DNA of 24,521 bases, taken from contig CALBDR010000019.1 of the NCBI GenBank assembly GCA_937927525.1, positions 1-24,521 on the forward strand. The letters run 5' to 3'. The DNA comes from an uncultured Candidatus Melainabacteria bacterium. Its GTDB lineage: Bacteria; Cyanobacteriota; Vampirovibrionia; LMEP-6097. The position numbers were made by a program, and so were the translations under genes. Below the pieces are notes generated by a model, which worked only from the letters and a program-made list of their open reading frames with translations, did not search any database and was not told the origin of the DNA. Below, piece by piece: positions 15,428 through 22,722 of the stretch. Positions within the stretch are counted from its first letter, which is position 1. Each line of letters opens with the position of its first letter.

Positions 15428-15922
15428 TTATATCTGAGCTAACTTGGCTGTTTCACTAACCATTTTCTGCTCATGTTGCCCTTGCTCTCTCCAAGCAGTT
15501 TCTTCATTTCTTAAAGCACCTAAAGAAGCTTTTAAATTCGTAATTGCAACTTTAACAACAGTAGGGTCCTCAGAAGCTTCAGCAAATTCTACCCAAGCAT
15601 CAGCAAGCTCATCACGATTCCTTAACTCTGGTGGTAATTCTATACCACTGTCATCTAATAATTGCGCTGTATCTGTGATTAAACCACCAACTAACTCTGC
15701 TTTTTCTTCATCAGTTAAATCAGCTCTATTTGCAGCATAAAGTTGAAAATCTGTATGGATTTCAGCAATAGCATCAGTACCACCTGAAATCTGTTCTTTA
15801 TTTTCAATAGCAAGAGACATTAACTGAGTATAAATTAATTCAAGAGCAGATAGCTTAGACTGTGTATCATCAATATCACTTCTTACTCTAGCTAATTGAA
15901 CTGTAGGGTTAATTGATGTCAT
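15428..15922 (-). CDS. Small helical protein, paralog family member (164 aa)
   Basis: No known family is recognised. From the ATG at 15920-15922 the product is 164 residues and starts MTSINPTVQLARV. This start has a Shine-Dalgarno GGAG 8 bases upstream; a longer version from 15964 adds 14 residues, including a Cys, with a poorer start. The protein is acidic and almost entirely alpha-helical, with no signal peptide or membrane segment. Its C-terminal third (about 117-164), containing WVEF, VAITNLKASLGALRNEE and a final KLAQI, is closely repeated in the decayed copy at 16000-16197 and more distantly in the protein at 16364-16660. Small helical proteins without signal peptides in a flagellated cell might be secreted substrates or chaperones, but nothing in the sequence proves this. 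Confidence 0.8.
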   Translation of the reverse strand: MTSINPTVQLARVRSDIDDTQSKLSALELIYTQLMSLAIENKEQISGGTDAIAEIHTDFQLYAANRADLTDEEKAELVGGLITDTAQLLDDSGIELPPELRNRDELADAWVEFAEASEDPTVVKVAITNLKASLGALRNEETAWREQGQHEQKMVSETAKLAQI

Positions 15923-15999
15923 CTCTTTTGCTCCACTAAGACCTTCGGTCCGCTCCTTGCACATATAATTGCAAAGATATTTTAAGAATTGGTTAAAGC

Positions 16000-16197
16000 T
16001 TAAATTTCAGCAAGCTTATTCATCTCTTTTCTCATGTCTTGCTCGGTTTTAGTTTCTTGCTCCCAAAAGCGCAATTCACTTCTCATTGCCCCTAACGCTG
16101 CCTTGAGGTTCGTTATGGCAGTTTTTACAACCGCAGGGGACTTAGACTCGTCAGACATCTCAACCCATGCCTTAGCCAATTCTACAGGCTTCTGGGC
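16000..16197 (-). pseudogene. Decayed copy of the small helical protein gene
   Basis: Read on the minus strand, this stretch stays open for 65 codons up to a TAA at 16000-16002, but has a stop (16198-16200) just upstream and no start or ribosome site of its own. The translation matches the C-terminal third of the 15428-15922 protein: LAKAWVEM against LADAWVEF, VVKTAITNLKAALGAMR against VVKVAITNLKASLGALR, and a final KLAEI against KLAQI. An ATG at 16234-16236 followed by codons for Thr-Ser resembles the paralog's MTS start, so the gene probably lost its middle and suffered frameshifts. An internal ATG at 16156-16158 could still give a 51-residue peptide, though without good signals. Confidence 0.75.
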
Positions 16198-16302
16198 TTA
16201 AACTTGATCTAACCCCTACGTATTCTTGGAAGTCATTCTGAATAGAAGCCTATATAATAAATATAAGTTAACAATAACTTAATACTTATTTACAGTGGCA
16301 AG

Positions 16303-16329
16303 AAAAAACCCCAGCTTTACTGGGGTTTT
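16303..16329 (-). terminator. Rho-independent terminator
   Basis: AAAACCCCAG (16305-16314) and CTGGGGTTTT (16320-16329) form a 10-bp stem with a 5-base loop. Read on the minus strand it is followed by a run of six T (16303-16308). It sits 34 bases after the stop of the 98-aa gene and so ends the 17284-16364 operon. The T-run on the other side (TTTT, then AAAT) is weaker, so it works mainly for the minus strand. Confidence 0.9.
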
Positions 16330-16363
16330 AAATAGAATAAAGAACTTAGCTCTAGTATAGTTA

Positions 16364-16660
16364 TTAACCAGTACCAGCAGCAAGTTTATTTGTTTGCGAG
16401 ATATCCTTTTTGTTCTCATCAATCTCTGATTTCCAAAACGATGCCTCGTTTCTCCAGAAACCTATCAGAGACTTAGTAATTGAAATTTGAACCCTAATAT
16501 CAGCTGCTGATGCCCTTGCTAGATCCGTATCTAATGCTAAGAACTCAGACATTTGGTTCTCCAAATCCGTTAATAAAGCCTGATTTAATTCGATAAAATA
16601 CTCCGCCTTCGCATGTTCTATCGATGGGTTAATCGCTGCTCCTGTCGCTGGTACTGCCAT
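16364..16660 (-). CDS. Small helical protein, paralog family member (98 aa)
   Basis: This short protein of unknown function begins with an Ala/Gly/Pro-rich segment containing AAINPSI (8-14) and then forms helices. The second half shares a pattern with the 15428-15922 protein and its decayed copy: VQISITKSLIGFWRNEASFW here, VKVAITNLKASLGALRNEE there, and both end in (N/A)KLA. It is about 60 residues shorter, lacking the middle region. There is no signal peptide or membrane helix. Its ATG (16658-16660) directly follows the stop of the 207-aa gene and has a near-ideal ribosome site (AGGAGG, 8 bases before), which suggests high expression, perhaps well above its neighbour. A terminator follows 34 bases after its stop. 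Confidence 0.82.
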   Translation of the reverse strand: MAVPATGAAINPSIEHAKAEYFIELNQALLTDLENQMSEFLALDTDLARASAADIRVQISITKSLIGFWRNEASFWKSEIDENKKDISQTNKLAAGTG

Positions 16661-17284
16661 TTATGTTTCCTCCTGTCTTCTCGTTTCCATTCTCTGTAAA
16701 TGCATTCGATACTCCTCTTCCGATGCATTAGTCTTGAAAGCTTTATTTAATCTAGCTCTAAAGCTAAATTTATTTTCCTCTGCATTTCTGTCTTTATAGA
16801 CAATTTTGCTTAGATTTTCTAATTTTTTCTCTACACTTTGAAGCTTGTCTAATTTTTCATTAAACTGCTCATCATTTCTCATCTCTTTAGCAGTGTTTCT
16901 AGCCCAGGTAGCAACCTGCTCTAAAGCTTCTACACCACCAGCTGATGCTACTTGTAATAGTTGAACAAATTCATCAGGTACATCTAGCTCATTTAGCAAT
17001 GTAGCCTGTACTTTTTCAAATTTTTCTTGATATTCTTTAGTTTTTTCTTTATTGTTTTGTTCTTTTTGATGTCTAGCAATATTTTCTGCAATTATAGCTA
17101 AATCATTTAACATTGAAATTAAAGCTAGCTGCTGATCTACATCTACTTTTAGAGTATCGTGTGTACTTTGCACACTTGTTAGTTGATCAACTAAGATATC
17201 GTCATCTTTATCTTCAATAAAGTTTTCTTTCAATTTATTGAAAGTCATCTCTTTTAATGCTGCAATATTTATTTCTTGACTCAT
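16661..17284 (-). CDS. Hypothetical coiled-coil protein (207 aa)
   Basis: I do not recognise a family. The protein is highly charged and helical throughout, with coiled-coil-like stretches at about 38-110 and 140-165, no signal peptide, and a C-terminal end rich in Arg and Glu (RMHLQRMETRRQEE). It may be distantly related to its small neighbours: it has LALISMLNDLAI where the 164-aa protein has LIYTQLMSLAI, and MRNDEQF where that has LRNEETAW; this similarity is weak. The ATG at 17282-17284 has AAGGGAAA a few bases upstream as Shine-Dalgarno. Its stop codon TAA is followed at once by the ATG of the 98-aa gene, so both are expressed from one message. A structural or chaperone-like role for the adjacent small protein is a possible reading. 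Confidence 0.78.
   Translation of the reverse strand: MSQEINIAALKEMTFNKLKENFIEDKDDDILVDQLTSVQSTHDTLKVDVDQQLALISMLNDLAIIAENIARHQKEQNNKEKTKEYQEKFEKVQATLLNELDVPDEFVQLLQVASAGGVEALEQVATWARNTAKEMRNDEQFNEKLDKLQSVEKKLENLSKIVYKDRNAEENKFSFRARLNKAFKTNASEEEYRMHLQRMETRRQEET
16669..16674 (-). promoter_or_regulatory. Strong Shine-Dalgarno of the 98-aa gene
   Basis: A perfect AGGAGG, followed by AAA, lies inside the last codons of the 207-aa gene, 8 bases before the ATG at 16660. Most genes in this window have much weaker ribosome sites, so this one stands out and suggests an abundant product. Confidence 0.85.
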
Positions 17285-17417
17285 TATATTTCCCTTAAAT
17301 TAATAGGTGTGTTTCTTTCCTTTCATTAATGACTTAATCAAATTGACATTATGAATTAGTTAAGAATTTAAGAAAATTACAAGATTTTTTATAATTTTTT
17401 TTAAAAAGTTTGAGTGC

Positions 17418-17903
17418 TTAAACTTTAGCAGCAGATTTTTTACCACGGAGAAGGGCTATTGAGCCTGTTCTAGCAACTTCTTTAATACCATATGGAGTTA
17501 ACAACTGAACAACAGCATTGATCTTTTCAGTATCACCAGTTATCTCTACAATTAATGACTCTTCTGAGACATCAATAATCCTACTTCTAAACAAATCAGC
17601 AATTTCAATAATCTCAGCTCTATTTTGTCTAGAAGATACCTTTATAATTGCAAGTTCCCTATCCACAAATGGTAATTCACTTAAATCAGTAATTTTAATA
17701 ACATTAATTAACTTGTTAAGCTGTTTTTTTACCTGTTCTACATCATCTTTAGTAACGATAATCATTCGGCTAAGTCCCTCATGTTCACATGGACCAACCG
17801 TTAAACTTTCAATGTTATATCCTCTTCTACTAAATAAACCAGATATTCTTGCAAGAACACCTGATTCATCTTCTACTAGAACGGAGAGTACACTTCTACT
17901 CAT
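17418..17903 (-). CDS. ilvN: Acetolactate synthase small (regulatory) subunit
   Basis: This is the regulatory subunit of acetohydroxyacid synthase, which starts branched-chain amino-acid synthesis. It binds valine through its ACT domains and stimulates the catalytic subunit. From ATG 17901-17903 the protein has 161 residues: an N-terminal ACT domain (about 2-75) with VLVEDESGVLARISGLFSRR (8-27) and GYNIESLTVG (28-37), and a C-terminal ALS-associated domain (about 83-155) with RELAIIKV near 82-89. The frame stays open further upstream to a TTG at 17942, but the ATG gives the family's usual MSR-type start. The catalytic gene ilvB is not next to it, which is unusual. It follows rpiB after 54 bases on the same strand, so it is probably the last gene of the atp-rpiB transcript; no terminator hairpin is visible after it, only A/T-rich DNA. 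Confidence 0.92.
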   Translation of the reverse strand: MSRSVLSVLVEDESGVLARISGLFSRRGYNIESLTVGPCEHEGLSRMIIVTKDDVEQVKKQLNKLINVIKITDLSELPFVDRELAIIKVSSRQNRAEIIEIADLFRSRIIDVSEESLIVEITGDTEKINAVVQLLTPYGIKEVARTGSIALLRGKKSAAKV

Positions 17904-17957
17904 AGGCAATATAATAGCATGAAGAAATATAGGTCGCACCAAGGTTTCCAGGAAAAG

Positions 17958-18380
17958 TTACTGGTCAATCAACTTAAGTCTCTTCTCATGCCTGCCACCC
18001 TCAAAGTCGGTTTTCAACCAAGTATCAAGAATATTCTTCGCTTGCTCCTGCTCAATAAAGCGTGCTCCAAGAACCAAAATATTAGCATTATTGTGCTGAC
18101 GGCTAAGCTTGGCCAGCTCTTCATTAAAACATAATGCAGCTCTTATTCCTGCGTAACGGTTAGCAGTAATACTCATACCGATACCAGAACCACATATAAG
18201 TATCCCTTTGTTAGAAGTTTCTTTAAGAACTTCTTGAGACATTTTGTGAGCAAAATCTGGGTAATTTACAGATTCACTAGAATCACAACCCAAATCTAAA
18301 AAGTCAAAATCTGCAAAAGTTGATTTCAAAAACTCTTTTAGATCATAACCAGCATGGTCAGAAGCTATAAATATTTTCAT
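17958..18380 (-). CDS. rpiB: Ribose 5-phosphate isomerase B
   Basis: The enzyme interconverts ribulose 5-phosphate and ribose 5-phosphate in the pentose phosphate pathway. The 140-residue protein is full length for the RpiB/LacAB family. The N-terminus holds SDHAGYDLKE (7-16) with D8 and H9 in the phosphate/substrate site; the anion hole and catalytic Cys are in CGSGIGMSITANR (63-75, C63); H96 and N97 lie in RQHNNANILVLGAR (94-107); R130, H131 and R134 follow near the C-terminus. A clear Shine-Dalgarno AAGGGA precedes the ATG, and only 21 bases separate it from atpH upstream, so it appears to be co-transcribed with the ATP synthase genes. Confidence 0.94.
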   Translation of the reverse strand: MKIFIASDHAGYDLKEFLKSTFADFDFLDLGCDSSESVNYPDFAHKMSQEVLKETSNKGILICGSGIGMSITANRYAGIRAALCFNEELAKLSRQHNNANILVLGARFIEQEQAKNILDTWLKTDFEGGRHEKRLKLIDQ

Positions 18381-18401
18381 TAGTAAATCCCTTCTAAAAA
18401 C

Positions 18402-18935
18402 TTATGCTAATAATTGTTTCTTTAAAAGTTCAAGCGAACTCTTTATAGAGAAGTCTATCCTTCTATCTTCGATAGTAACTCTAATACCAGCAAGTAAAGA
18501 TTTATCACAACTAATATCGCCAAACTGTACTTTTTTAGCTGTTACTCTTTCAAGCTCAGTCTTAAGTAAAGCAAGCTCTTCTGAATCGAGCGGAGTAGGT
18601 GCTGAAACATCAGCTATAACTATTCCCTTAAGCTTATAGTATAAAGATTTATAAGCTTCACATAAGTAAGGAATAACTGCCACTCTATTTTTCTCAATCA
18701 TTAAATAAATAAGATTAATTGCAGACTGCGATATTCTACCAGCACTGAGTTTAGCAATAATACCTTTCTTATCTTCAGTGCTAATTTCTGGATTTATTAA
18801 ATAAGTTGCACACTTATTCACTTTAAACATTTCTTCGAATAACTTAAGCTCTGAAATAGTATTTTCATCTAAAACTATCTCAGCAAGTGCACTTGCATAT
18901 CTTGAAGCTATTTTTTTCAAATTTAGAACGCTCAT
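18402..18935 (-). CDS. atpH: ATP synthase F1 subunit delta
   Basis: Delta (the counterpart of mitochondrial OSCP) joins the peripheral stalk to the top of the F1 head. The 177-residue protein has the normal length. The N-terminal helical domain begins with KIASRYASALAEIV (8-21), the family's typical RYA.AL opening; the C-terminal part has GRISQSAINLIYLMIEKNR (about 66-84) and ends with a strand-helix region containing LLAGIRVTIEDRRIDFSIKS (about 147-166), matching the family's 'L.gG..i.ig....D.S....L' pattern with one Gly replaced by Ala. It starts 2 bases after the atpF stop. In most atp operons atpA follows; here rpiB does. Confidence 0.92.
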   Translation of the reverse strand: MSVLNLKKIASRYASALAEIVLDENTISELKLFEEMFKVNKCATYLINPEISTEDKKGIIAKLSAGRISQSAINLIYLMIEKNRVAVIPYLCEAYKSLYYKLKGIVIADVSAPTPLDSEELALLKTELERVTAKKVQFGDISCDKSLLAGIRVTIEDRRIDFSIKSSLELLKKQLLA

Positions 18936-18937
18936 AA

Positions 18938-19441
18938 TTAATTTTTGTACATAGGCTCAAGAGATTTAAAAGCCATTATGTGCTTAGTATTCTCCCCACT
19001 CTGAATTTTATCTAAAAACGCCTTTTCAACAGTTTCAGCAGCTGCTGTAATAAAATTTTCTTTTACTTGTTCATGAGCTCTTTTCTTATAAGCTTCAATC
19101 TCTTTGAAAGCAGTCTCTTTCATTTGTTCAATCTCACGATGAGCAGAGCTAATAATTTGTTTTCTCACAGAAACAGCTGCTTTTTCAGCATCTGCAACAA
19201 TATGATCAGCTTCAGACTGAAGAGACTTTACTTTTTCTTCTAGTTCAGCAAGTTTATCTTCATGCTTCTTCTTAAGTTCATCATATTGAGCAGACTTAGC
19301 ATTTATCTCATTTCTTTTTTCTAAAACAAGAGATTTAATCGATTTAGGGAGAAAGTATAATATAAGACCTGCAACCACTAAAAAGTTAAATAAATTACTC
19401 TCTAATAAGATTTTTACTATGTCTAGTTCCTGTGAATTCAT
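18938..19441 (-). CDS. atpF: ATP synthase F0 subunit b
   Basis: Subunit b forms half of the peripheral stalk that holds F1 against the membrane. The 167-residue protein has one N-terminal membrane helix (about 15-34, NLFNFLVVAGLILYFLPKSI) and a long charged helix from 38 to about 150 (LEKRNEINAKSAQYDELKKK onward) that pairs with b'. It starts 13 bases after the b' gene and is followed immediately by atpH. Having separate b and b' genes is typical of cyanobacteria, chloroplasts and some other bacteria. Confidence 0.9.
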   Translation of the reverse strand: MNSQELDIVKILLESNLFNFLVVAGLILYFLPKSIKSLVLEKRNEINAKSAQYDELKKKHEDKLAELEEKVKSLQSEADHIVADAEKAAVSVRKQIISSAHREIEQMKETAFKEIEAYKKRAHEQVKENFITAAAETVEKAFLDKIQSGENTKHIMAFKSLEPMYKN

Positions 19442-19454
19442 TCGATTCTTTACC

Positions 19455-19928
19455 CTATACTAGGCTATGCTTATCATCCTTAATTTTTTGAGATCTGCTC
19501 TCAATCATTCCTAATAGCCTTGATTGAATAGAATTGGTTAAACTACTAATAAATTTATCAGCTGATTTGAAAATCTCATGAGTATCATCTTCAATTGCGT
19601 TTATCATCTCCTCTACTCTGATGCTCATATCGTTTGAAGAGTTAGCAACTAGATCATGTTTTTCTTTATTAGCTTGATTTCTAGCTTGCGCGACTATAGA
19701 GTTTGCTTTTTGTTTAGCTTCTATTAAAGTCGTATCAGCTTCTAAATGCTCTATTTTCTTAGCAATATCACTATGAATAGAGTCCAAATCCCCTTTTTGT
19801 TGGTCTATACCAGACTCTCTAGCCTCAAGACTAGCAGCAACTGGCTTAAAGAAAAATAGATCCAACAAAAAGAGGAAGACTATAAAACTAAGCAGGAATA
19901 ATACTAATGTGAAATCAACTGCAATCAC
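19455..19928 (-). CDS. atpG: ATP synthase F0 subunit b'
   Basis: This is the second stalk subunit, b' (often called AtpF' or AtpG in cyanobacteria), expected to pair with the b subunit encoded just downstream. It has 157 residues, an N-terminal membrane helix (about 4-27, very rich in Leu and Phe) followed by FFKPVAASLEARESGI (26-41), the typical b-family junction, and then a long charged helix. The start codon is GTG at 19926-19928 with AGAGG about 11 bases upstream. It lies between atpE and atpF. The C-terminal segment is poorly conserved, so the call rests on the N-terminus and gene order. Confidence 0.88.
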   Translation of the reverse strand: MIAVDFTLVLFLLSFIVFLFLLDLFFFKPVAASLEARESGIDQQKGDLDSIHSDIAKKIEHLEADTTLIEAKQKANSIVAQARNQANKEKHDLVANSSNDMSIRVEEMINAIEDDTHEIFKSADKFISSLTNSIQSRLLGMIESRSQKIKDDKHSLV

Positions 19929-19943
19929 TTATAAAATAACCTC

Positions 19944-20183
19944 TTATGCTCCAATTTTACTAAAGATTAGGAATGAAACTAACCAAGCTAAGATACCTAA
20001 CGCCTCAGCCATACCTGCGAAAATAATTGCGTTAGTGAATAAAGCTCCTGTATGATCAGGTTGTCTTGCTGAACCTTCAAGCATTTTTGCTGCAACATTA
20101 CTTACTGCAATTGCGGGACCAGTAACACCTAAAGCTGCTAAACCAGCACTAAGAGCTAAACCTAAAGTTTCTATTTCTGCCAT
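19944..20183 (-). CDS. atpE: ATP synthase F0 subunit c
   Basis: Subunit c forms the rotating ring of F0. The 79-residue protein is two membrane helices joined by the polar loop RQPD (40-43). The ion-binding carboxylate is E60 in FAGMAEALGILAW (55-67); the next residue is Ala rather than Ser/Thr, and there is no obvious Na+ motif, so proton coupling is likely. Helix 1 reads GPAIAVSNVAAKMLEG (22-37): the glycine series GxGxGxG usual at this place has become GxAxAxS, a kind of change that alters ring size in some species. AAGGAAGG about 13 bases upstream acts as Shine-Dalgarno. It is first in the operon c, b', b, delta; subunit a (atpB) is not upstream. Confidence 0.93.
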   Translation of the reverse strand: MAEIETLGLALSAGLAALGVTGPAIAVSNVAAKMLEGSARQPDHTGALFTNAIIFAGMAEALGILAWLVSFLIFSKIGA

Positions 20184-20234
20184 TTACCTAATAACCTTCC
20201 TTTTAAATAAGTTAAATAAGAATTAACTCAAGCA

Positions 20235-20243
20235 ATTATAACA
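20235..20243 (-). promoter_or_regulatory. Extended -10 promoter of the atp operon
   Basis: On the minus strand TGTTATAAT is a perfect extended -10 element (TGnTATAAT). Transcription would begin near 20228, giving a leader of about 45 bases before atpE. Extended -10 promoters do not need a good -35 box, and none is seen. It lies in the 269-base gap between atpE and the divergent fliE; the remaining gap is AT-rich and holds no convincing sigma-28 or sigma-54 site for fliE. Confidence 0.5.
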
Positions 20244-20452
20244 AACTTACTAGCCAAGATTGATATTAATTAACACTAATGAAATGTTAAAAAATTATTT
20301 CTTAAAGCACAATATATAAAAATATAAGCTTCAGCTTAATAGATAAGCTCCGATATAAAAAATAGACTCTTGTCAATATAAGTCGCATTACATAACCAAT
20401 CCTTAACGAATATTAGATTAACTATGGATAAGCAAAGCGTGAGGGTAATAAT

Positions 20453-20773
20453 ATGCAAGGAAACCAATACGGATTCATACCAATGCCAAGTTCACCAATA
20501 ACACCACCTAAGCCGACTATACACGGCGCGGCTGAGATTAATGTTGTTGAAGGACAAAGCTTCGGAGAAACATTAACTAGTATGCTCGGGAAAGCCAATG
20601 ATGTAATGGCTGCACCTGAAAAACTATCAATCGAAGCGGCAACAACTGGTAATGTAGATATCCATGAAGTTATGGTTGCTTTAGGTAAATCTGAAGTTGC
20701 ATTCAAGCTAATTTCATCATTAACTCAAAAAGTAGTTGGTGGTTTTGAGAAATTAGTAAGTATGCAAGTTTAA
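20453..20773 (+). CDS. fliE: Flagellar hook-basal body protein FliE
   Basis: FliE joins the MS ring to the rod and is an early substrate of the flagellar export apparatus. The protein has 106 residues, normal for the family. The first 35 residues are Pro-rich and disordered; the conserved part is the C-terminal helix pair, VDIHEVMVALGKSEVAF (68-84) followed by KLISSLTQKVVGGFEKLVSMQV (85-106), matching the family's 'd.h.vm.A..ka...f.....vr.k....y..i..m.v'. A good Shine-Dalgarno (GAGGGT) lies 7 bases before the ATG. It opens a plus-strand flagellar block, fliE-fliF-fliG-like-fliH; flgB and flgC, often just upstream, are absent here. Confidence 0.93.
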   Translation: MQGNQYGFIPMPSSPITPPKPTIHGAAEINVVEGQSFGETLTSMLGKANDVMAAPEKLSIEAATTGNVDIHEVMVALGKSEVAFKLISSLTQKVVGGFEKLVSMQV

Positions 20774-20815
20774 TTAGGATTTGCTTATTGAGTTCAGACT
20801 TTTTGATAAGTGCTT

Positions 20816-20838
20816 TTGCCTTGAAGACCTCAAGGCAA
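20816..20838 (+). repeat. 9-bp hairpin between fliE and fliF
   Basis: TTGCCTTGA (20816-20824) and TCAAGGCAA (20830-20838) pair perfectly around a 5-base loop. A short TTT follows, too weak for a confident terminator. It may partly terminate transcription after fliE or protect the upstream message, allowing more FliE than FliF. Confidence 0.55.
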
Positions 20839-20898
20839 TTTGTAATATATGTTATCTTGTATATCTTTTCGGGTATATAGGATAGTGGTTCAGTAGAA

Positions 20899-22722
20899 AT
20901 GGCAGGTGAAGTAGTAACCGAAAATAATAATCCTCAAGCAGCCGAAATGGGCGGCATGCAAGAGGCTGCTGCGCCAGATTCAAGCCAAGGTTTTATTAAC
21001 GACATAATTTCCGATCCACAAAAACGCATTTATGCGATTATTGGTGCGTCTGTTTTAGCAGTTTTATTAATTACGTTCATCTATATGGGTGCTCAGCCTA
21101 AAAATGAAAACAGAGGTAAATTAGTACCTTTAGTTCAAGAGCTAAATCAGTCTCGAGCTTTTGAAATTGTTGCAAAATTAAAATCAGTAAACATTGAATC
21201 TAAAGTTGTAAATGGTGAAAAGCCTGGTGAATATGTAGTTGAAGTTTATGAAAAAGCTGTAGAAACAGCTTACCTGTCTCTTTCTAGAACCAATTTACTC
21301 GAAGATGATGGCTACGGCTTATTTGATACCAACGACTGGGCAGCCAGTGACTATGATAAAAGAATCAAACTAACAAGAGCTATGAACGGTGATCTTTCTA
21401 AGATCATTAGTAGAATGGATGGTTTAAGAGCAGCAATCGTTCGTGTAAATATCCCTGAACAACAACTTTTCACTGAAATCCAAACACCACCAACAGCTAC
21501 AGTACAAGTTGAGCTTGCCAATGACGGTGAAGAACTTTCTAAATCTCAAGTCAAAGGTGTCATAAATATCTTAAGAGGTTATATACCTGGAATTGATGCT
21601 GAACATATTTCTATAGTTGATACTACAGGTAGAAACTACAGTGCCTACCAAGATGAAAATGAATCAGATATTGATGATTACATAGATGAAATTGAGAAAA
21701 TCAATAACAGAATAAGAGATAGAATTGCAAAATACTTAGATGCAGTAATCGGCAGCGAGGATTATAAAGTCAGCGTAAGCGCTTCAGTGAGTAGAGAAAA
21801 GATTGAACAACAAGAAACCACTTACACAGAAGGTGCAGTCGGTTCTCGTCAAACAGGATCAGAAGTCCTGAACCAAGGTCAGGCAGCTAAAATAGCTGGG
21901 CCTGGAGCAAGCAAAGACAAAAACTATTCTCATCAATCAGTTAATGAAACCCTTTTACCTAGCTTCGAACAAAAGTACGTAACTTACCTACCTGGACGAG
22001 TAACAGATGTAACAGTAGCACTTGCTTTAGATAAATCTATCCCGTCAATGATGTCATTAAAGCAAGTTCAAGAAAGTGTCGCAGCTATTATCGGACCTAA
22101 TATAAACCCAGACAATGTCAAAATTACAATAGTAGACTTACATGCAAAAGATCAAATTACAAACACAACAATGCTTGAAGAAAATGTAGGTTGGTTTGAC
22201 AAAATGGGATTCTGGTTGAAAACCATTACCGTAATAGGTTTCATCGCACTTGCATTAATAGTTAGCTTATTTGGTTTAAGCTTCCTAAGCTCAATTGCAA
22301 ACAAAGAAAGTAGAGCAGAAACAGATATAGATCCAAGTCTCGGCAATGAATTTGAGGATGATTACAGCGATCTCCATGAAGACTATGAAGAAGATGAAGA
22401 TTTCGGTGAGAAAGAAGCTCTTAAACAACAAGAGGCTCTGCTTAAAGAAATGATGAATCAGAGTAATCCTCCTGGAACTCAAAATGAAATGAGAATGGGA
22501 GATCCATACCAACAACAAACCCAAGCAACAATGAATAGTTTAGAAGGCTCAGCACCTAAACAAATAGCGAACCAAGGGTTGAGTTATGATAATAACTATC
22601 AGGGTACAACTGCTAATAAAGAGGAAATCGAATTTGAATCTTTATTAAATAATTTTCAGAACGTAGCAAGTAGCAAACCTGATTTACTTGCAAAGAAAAT
22701 TGAAGTTTGGTTAGATGATTAA
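20899..22722 (+). CDS. fliF: Flagellar MS-ring protein FliF
   Basis: FliF builds the MS ring in the inner membrane, the foundation of the flagellar basal body. The 607-residue protein has two membrane helices (about 44-64 and 441-463) flanking the large periplasmic region, as expected. Family marks are FDTNDWAASDYDKRIKLTRA (142-161), the ring-building motifs RAAIVRVNIPEQQLF (177-191) and the second module with VKGVINILRGYIPGI (218-232). The cytoplasmic tail (464-607) is long and has an acidic stretch (485-505). The last residues, DLLAKKIEVWLDD (595-607), correspond to the FliG-binding helix that normally ends FliF, which supports a functional FliG N-domain partner. The stop overlaps the start of the next gene by 8 bases. 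No strong ribosome site is visible before the ATG. Confidence 0.95.
   Translation: MAGEVVTENNNPQAAEMGGMQEAAAPDSSQGFINDIISDPQKRIYAIIGASVLAVLLITFIYMGAQPKNENRGKLVPLVQELNQSRAFEIVAKLKSVNIESKVVNGEKPGEYVVEVYEKAVETAYLSLSRTNLLEDDGYGLFDTNDWAASDYDKRIKLTRAMNGDLSKIISRMDGLRAAIVRVNIPEQQLFTEIQTPPTATVQVELANDGEELSKSQVKGVINILRGYIPGIDAEHISIVDTTGRNYSAYQDENESDIDDYIDEIEKINNRIRDRIAKYLDAVIGSEDYKVSVSASVSREKIEQQETTYTEGAVGSRQTGSEVLNQGQAAKIAGPGASKDKNYSHQSVNETLLPSFEQKYVTYLPGRVTDVTVALALDKSIPSMMSLKQVQESVAAIIGPNINPDNVKITIVDLHAKDQITNTTMLEENVGWFDKMGFWLKTITVIGFIALALIVSLFGLSFLSSIANKESRAETDIDPSLGNEFEDDYSDLHEDYEEDEDFGEKEALKQQEALLKEMMNQSNPPGTQNEMRMGDPYQQQTQATMNSLEGSAPKQIANQGLSYDNNYQGTTANKEEIEFESLLNNFQNVASSKPDLLAKKIEVWLDD

Noticed and set aside
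20340..20370. Sigma-28 promoter (TCCGATAT) before fliE
   Set aside because: It matches the -10 consensus in part, but no TAAA lies at the right distance upstream.
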